From positions 1 to 7,971 of the forward strand of contig JAITEX010000086.1 of the NCBI GenBank assembly GCA_031281765.1: a stretch of 7,971 nt of DNA. Reading direction: 5' to 3'. The notes beneath the pieces are model-generated. The model was not told the origin of the DNA. It ran no database searches and saw only the letters and a list, made by a program, of their open reading frames with translations. Below, one piece after another: positions 5,813-7,971 of this stretch. Within the stretch, counting starts at the first letter, position 1. Each line of letters begins with the position of its first letter. Both the position numbers and the translations under genes were made by a program. This DNA is from Eubacteriales Family XIII. Incertae Sedis bacterium. Its GTDB lineage: Bacteria > Bacillota > Clostridia > Peptostreptococcales > Anaerovoracaceae.

Positions 5813-6424
5813 ATGTCAAAATGGACCACCCAGAAACTTACCGTCACCGCCCTGCTTATCGCTATCGGGATACTCATTCCGATGATTTCACCCCTGAGGG
5901 TTTTGATAGAACCCATGTCCTTCACCCTTGCGAGCCATGTGGCGATATTTATTGCGGTGTTTATGGCACCCGACGCAGCCGTCGTCGTCGCGCTCGGAAC
6001 CACCCTCGGGTTCTTCGTCGGAGGCTTTCCACTCGTCATCGTACTGCGCGCAGCGTCCCACGTCGTATTTGCGCTCTGCGCGTCACTCTTCCTGAAGCGT
6101 TTCCCGGGAACGCTCTATTCGCTCCCGAGAGTTCATGTATTCAGCTTCATCGTCGGCCTCATTCACGGGGCGTGCGAAGTGATAGTCGTATTCTTCTACT
6201 ATTACACCGTGGGCGGCATGGCGTCCGTCTCGGACAATCTCGGATTCCGCGTGCTGTTTATGCTCGTCGGCATCGGCTCCGTCGTCCACAGCATGGTTGA
6301 CTTCGAAATCGCCTACGGCATCTTCCGCGGCCTCGTCAAGGTCCGCAGCTTCGCGTCGGTCTTCCCGTATACGCGCGACCCGCGGTTGTCTACTCCCAAA
6401 GAGAGCTCTTCGCCCGCCGCATAA
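5813..6424 (+). CDS. niaX: ECF transporter S component, probable niacin-specific NiaX
   Basis: The substrate-binding membrane subunit of a vitamin importer, 203 residues. About six hydrophobic segments are visible (roughly 9-26, 37-52, 55-72, 75-95, 107-130 and 145-172), typical of S components. An ASHV motif at 40-43 with the following hydrophobic helix, and a LRAASHVVF block near 78-86, fit the NiaX-like group as I know it. ATG 5813 has GGAGG six bases upstream. Niacin specificity rests mainly on the adjacent niaR and the dyad in its promoter. No ATPase or T subunit is in the window, so it probably shares a group II ECF module encoded elsewhere. The last 25 residues are hydrophilic (Ser/Pro/Arg-rich) and probably cytosolic. 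Confidence 0.82.
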   Translation: MSKWTTQKLTVTALLIAIGILIPMISPLRVLIEPMSFTLASHVAIFIAVFMAPDAAVVVALGTTLGFFVGGFPLVIVLRAASHVVFALCASLFLKRFPGTLYSLPRVHVFSFIVGLIHGACEVIVVFFYYYTVGGMASVSDNLGFRVLFMLVGIGSVVHSMVDFEIAYGIFRGLVKVRSFASVFPYTRDPRLSTPKESSSPAA

Positions 6425-6464
6425 AACCGGCAGGTGGGGAACCGGATAGATGATGGAGAATCAT

Positions 6465-7247
6465 ATGAAGAACAGGGTCTATTTTTTCACCGGCACGGGC
6501 AATAGCCTGAATGTCGCCCAAAACATCGCCGCCTCGCTTGACGATTGCGAAGTCGTAGCAATTCACAAAGGGATGAACCCTACCGTGCCTTCCGGCTTTG
6601 AGCGCATCGGGTTTGTGTTTCCGGTCTACTTTTGGGGATTGCCCCGAATGGTTGCCGACTTTTTACGTACCGCGAAATTCCCGGTGCAGGGAGACACCTA
6701 TTATTTTGCCGTTGCCACTTTCGGCGGCATAATAGGAAATTCCCTTCCCCAGGTCAAACGCTTGCTTAGCACAAATGATGTGAAACTCAACTACGGCGGC
6801 GGAGTACGCTCGTTCGCCAATGCCGTCAGCTTTTATGAGATGAAAGAAGATGTGGAGAAAATCACCCGCAAAGCCGATACGCGGGCGCAAAAGGTTATTG
6901 CAGCTATTGCTGCCAGGCGCCCGAGAAAAATCGGGAACGGTTTGAAGCAGATTGAAAAAATATATCAGCGGAATATATCCCGATTTCCCGAACGAGCTAA
7001 AGCGTATACCGTTAACGCTGATTGTATATCCTGTGGAATTTGCGTTTCTGTCTGTCCTGCACAAAATATTGAGTTGGTAGACGGCAGGCCTGTTTTCGGC
7101 GACCACTGTGAGGCTTGCCTCGCCTGTATACAGCATTGCCCGAAACGAGCGCTAAATGATGGCGAAAAAACGCAAGCCCGACGCCGCTACACCCACCCTG
7201 CCATTGGATACAAAATGATTGCGAATTATTATCACAAAGAGGAATAG
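6465..7247 (+). CDS. EFR1-type flavodoxin-like protein with two [4Fe-4S] ferredoxin clusters, 260 aa
   Basis: A probable cytoplasmic electron carrier. The N-terminal flavodoxin-like domain opens with FFTGTGNS (FMN phosphate loop at 9-14) and continues to about residue 150. A basic linker leads to a 2x[4Fe-4S] domain with Cys187, 190, 193 and 197 and Cys215, 218, 221 and 225, both in CX2CX2CX3CP spacing and complete. ATG 6465 is preferred because GGAG lies six bases upstream; an in-frame ATG at 6450 would add five residues. It follows niaX by 40 bases with no terminator between, so read-through from niaX is possible. Base composition is nearer half GC, unlike the synthetase genes, hinting at a different history. 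The redox partner is unknown, and a link to niacin uptake is only positional. Confidence 0.88.
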   Translation: MKNRVYFFTGTGNSLNVAQNIAASLDDCEVVAIHKGMNPTVPSGFERIGFVFPVYFWGLPRMVADFLRTAKFPVQGDTYYFAVATFGGIIGNSLPQVKRLLSTNDVKLNYGGGVRSFANAVSFYEMKEDVEKITRKADTRAQKVIAAIAARRPRKIGNGLKQIEKIYQRNISRFPERAKAYTVNADCISCGICVSVCPAQNIELVDGRPVFGDHCEACLACIQHCPKRALNDGEKTQARRRYTHPAIGYKMIANYYHKEE

Positions 7248-7274
7248 GCGATTTACAAGTCTGTTGTGATGGGT

Positions 7275-7299
7275 GATGTCAAATATGTTAATTGACATC
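7275..7299. repeat. 8-bp inverted repeat after the EFR1-type gene
   Basis: GATGTCAA (7275-7282) and TTGACATC (7292-7299) flank a nine-base AT-rich centre, 28 bases after the stop codon. With no T-run it is not a standard terminator. It could stabilise the mRNA end or bind a protein. The rest of the 177-base gap holds a pyrimidine-rich stretch (7321-7365) and then the next promoter. Confidence 0.4.
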
Positions 7300-7374
7300 T
7301 CATCCGGATCGTTCGTTATTCCACCTGCCTGCTCTTTCTTTCGCTTGTTCATCTTCCTTTCACCCGTGTATGCG

Positions 7375-7403
7375 TTGATTGGCTGTATCATTTATGATAC
7401 AAT
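7375..7403 (+). promoter_or_regulatory. Sigma-A-like promoter of the XRE-Fic gene
   Basis: TTGATT (7375-7380) and TACAAT (7398-7403) are separated by exactly 17 bases, predicting a start near 7410 and a leader of about 15 nt that contains the AAGGA ribosome site. The spacer and -10 are occupied by a perfect dyad. Confidence 0.65.
7384..7401. promoter_or_regulatory. Perfect 18-bp dyad, probable operator for autoregulation by the XRE domain
   Basis: TGTATCAT and ATGATACA are exact reverse complements around a TT centre, lying in the promoter spacer and into the -10 box. The position is ideal for repression, and the gene just downstream starts with an XRE-type DNA-binding domain, so self-repression is the simplest reading. 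That link is inference. Confidence 0.6.
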
Positions 7404-7424
7404 ATCAATAAGGGAAGGACATAT

Positions 7425-7971
7425 ATGGGACACGAAGAAGACTATATTAAAATAAGGCAGAGCATTGTCCAGCTCTTGGTAGGCGAAAGAAAAGCGCAAA
7501 AGTTGACGCAGCAAGCGCTTGCGGAAAGGGTCGGTATCCAACGTTCCAATCTGGCCCGTTTCGAGAGGGGCGAGCAGAACCCCTCGCTTGATTTGCTGAT
7601 CAAGATTGCCGTAGCTCTCGGCAAGGAACCTGATTTTATCCTGAAAAGCAACGAGTACAAAGCATTTGAAAAAACATCGGATAATATAAATGGAGGAACG
7701 TATATGGAACCTGTTGCCCTCTTGAAAAGGATTGACGAGTACAAGGCGGCCATCGACAATCGCAGACCGCTTACCAGTGAAGAGATAAAAGAGCTTGATG
7801 ACTATTTCCGTATAGGGCTGACCTATACCTCAAACGCCCTTGAGGGCAACACTCTGACAATCAGCGAAACAAAGGTCATCATCGAGGACGGTATAACCGT
7901 AGGCGGCAAGCCCCTGAAGGATTGTTACGAGGCAACCGGGCACGCGAAAGCCTATGACTTCATGCTCACTG
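7425..7971 (+). CDS. XRE helix-turn-helix domain joined in frame to a Fic-family protein (3' end beyond the window)
   Basis: 182 codons are visible with no stop. Residues about 14-72 form an XRE/Cro-type helix-turn-helix (first helix near TQQALAERVG 28-37, recognition helix near QRSNLARFERG 39-49). A polar linker (about 75-93) leads to Met94, where a Fic-type N-terminal region begins. S136-N-A-L-E140-G141 matches the (S/T)XXXE(G/N) inhibitory motif whose Glu blocks ATP placement in self-inhibited Fic enzymes, followed by N142-T143-L144 and a family-typical EDGITVGGK stretch. Fic enzymes usually transfer AMP to Ser/Thr/Tyr of target proteins; the catalytic HPFX(D/E)GN motif lies outside the window, so activity cannot be judged. 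ATG 7425 has AAGGA five bases upstream. Met94 has its own Shine-Dalgarno site, so two products are possible. Regulation is probably through the upstream dyad. Confidence 0.8.
   Translation, partial: MGHEEDYIKIRQSIVQLLVGERKAQKLTQQALAERVGIQRSNLARFERGEQNPSLDLLIKIAVALGKEPDFILKSNEYKAFEKTSDNINGGTYMEPVALLKRIDEYKAAIDNRRPLTSEEIKELDDYFRIGLTYTSNALEGNTLTISETKVIIEDGITVGGKPLKDCYEATGHAKAYDFMLT
7692..7706 (+). promoter_or_regulatory. Internal ribosome binding site and ATG at the XRE/Fic junction
   Basis: GGAGG (7692-7696) precedes ATG 7704 by seven bases, as good as any start site here, yet it lies in the frame of the upstream XRE domain and at the domain boundary. It could yield a free Fic protein beside the fused form. 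The same bases encode Gly-Gly-Thr-Tyr-Met in the longer product. Confidence 0.5.

Noticed and set aside
7152..7352. Minus-strand ORF of about 66 codons starting at ATG 7352 with AAAGGA just upstream
   Set aside because: The purine tract is only two bases from the ATG, the second half is antisense to the end of the EFR1-type gene, and the peptide (Lys-rich start, then hydrophobic) matches nothing I know. The opposite-strand pyrimidine-rich stretch explains the apparent ribosome site.
7273..7455. Plus-strand 60-codon ORF with a hydrophobic segment
   Set aside because: It runs through the XRE-Fic promoter, operator and first codons in another frame, and has no ribosome binding site.
1..7971. 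CRISPR array, tRNA, rRNA, transposase or IS ends
   Set aside because: No regularly spaced direct repeats, cloverleaf, rRNA segment or transposase-like protein was found anywhere in the window.

Overview
This window looks like chromosomal DNA of an anaerobic Bacillota (probably Clostridia or Negativicutes). Three things point there: a NiaR-type niacin repressor next to an ECF-transporter S component with no A or T subunits beside it, a stand-alone rubredoxin-like iron protein, and an EFR1-type flavodoxin/ferredoxin. Shine-Dalgarno sequences are strong and promoters follow the sigma-A pattern. The central genes are GC-rich. The left edge (about 32% GC over the first 180 bases) and the right third (about half GC) are poorer in GC. 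The taxonomic assignment is inference.

Layout: (1) 1-300 holds the open-ended tail of an AT-rich reading frame, then a sigma-A promoter and a strong hairpin terminator that together could frame a small RNA. (2) 343-1185 (minus) is a uridine/nucleoside phosphorylase. (3) 1386-1493 (plus) is a 35-residue rubredoxin-like protein with its own promoter; its terminator lies inside the 3' end of the convergent gene. (4) 5075-1508 (minus) is a two-gene operon of paralogous long-chain acyl-CoA synthetases 13 bases apart, with an AT-rich dyad in the upstream region. (5) 5199-6424 (plus) is a niacin module: the repressor NiaR, then the niacin S component NiaX, with a TGTC-N2-GACA dyad between them over the predicted niaX start point. 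(6) 6465-7247 (plus) is an EFR1-type flavodoxin/2x[4Fe-4S] protein. (7) 7425 to the right edge (plus) is an XRE helix-turn-helix domain joined in frame to the start of a Fic-domain protein, with a perfect 18-bp dyad over its promoter and a second Shine-Dalgarno plus ATG at the domain junction.

How the genes work together: the synthetase pair would activate fatty acids with ATP and CoA. NiaR would switch niaX off when niacin is plentiful, and NiaX would need an energising ECF module encoded elsewhere. The XRE-Fic gene looks self-regulated and resembles a toxin-antitoxin or regulatory Fic locus. No system here is clearly without precedent. The least ordinary object is the XRE-Fic reading frame with its apparent internal start, followed by the small-RNA-like unit at the left edge.
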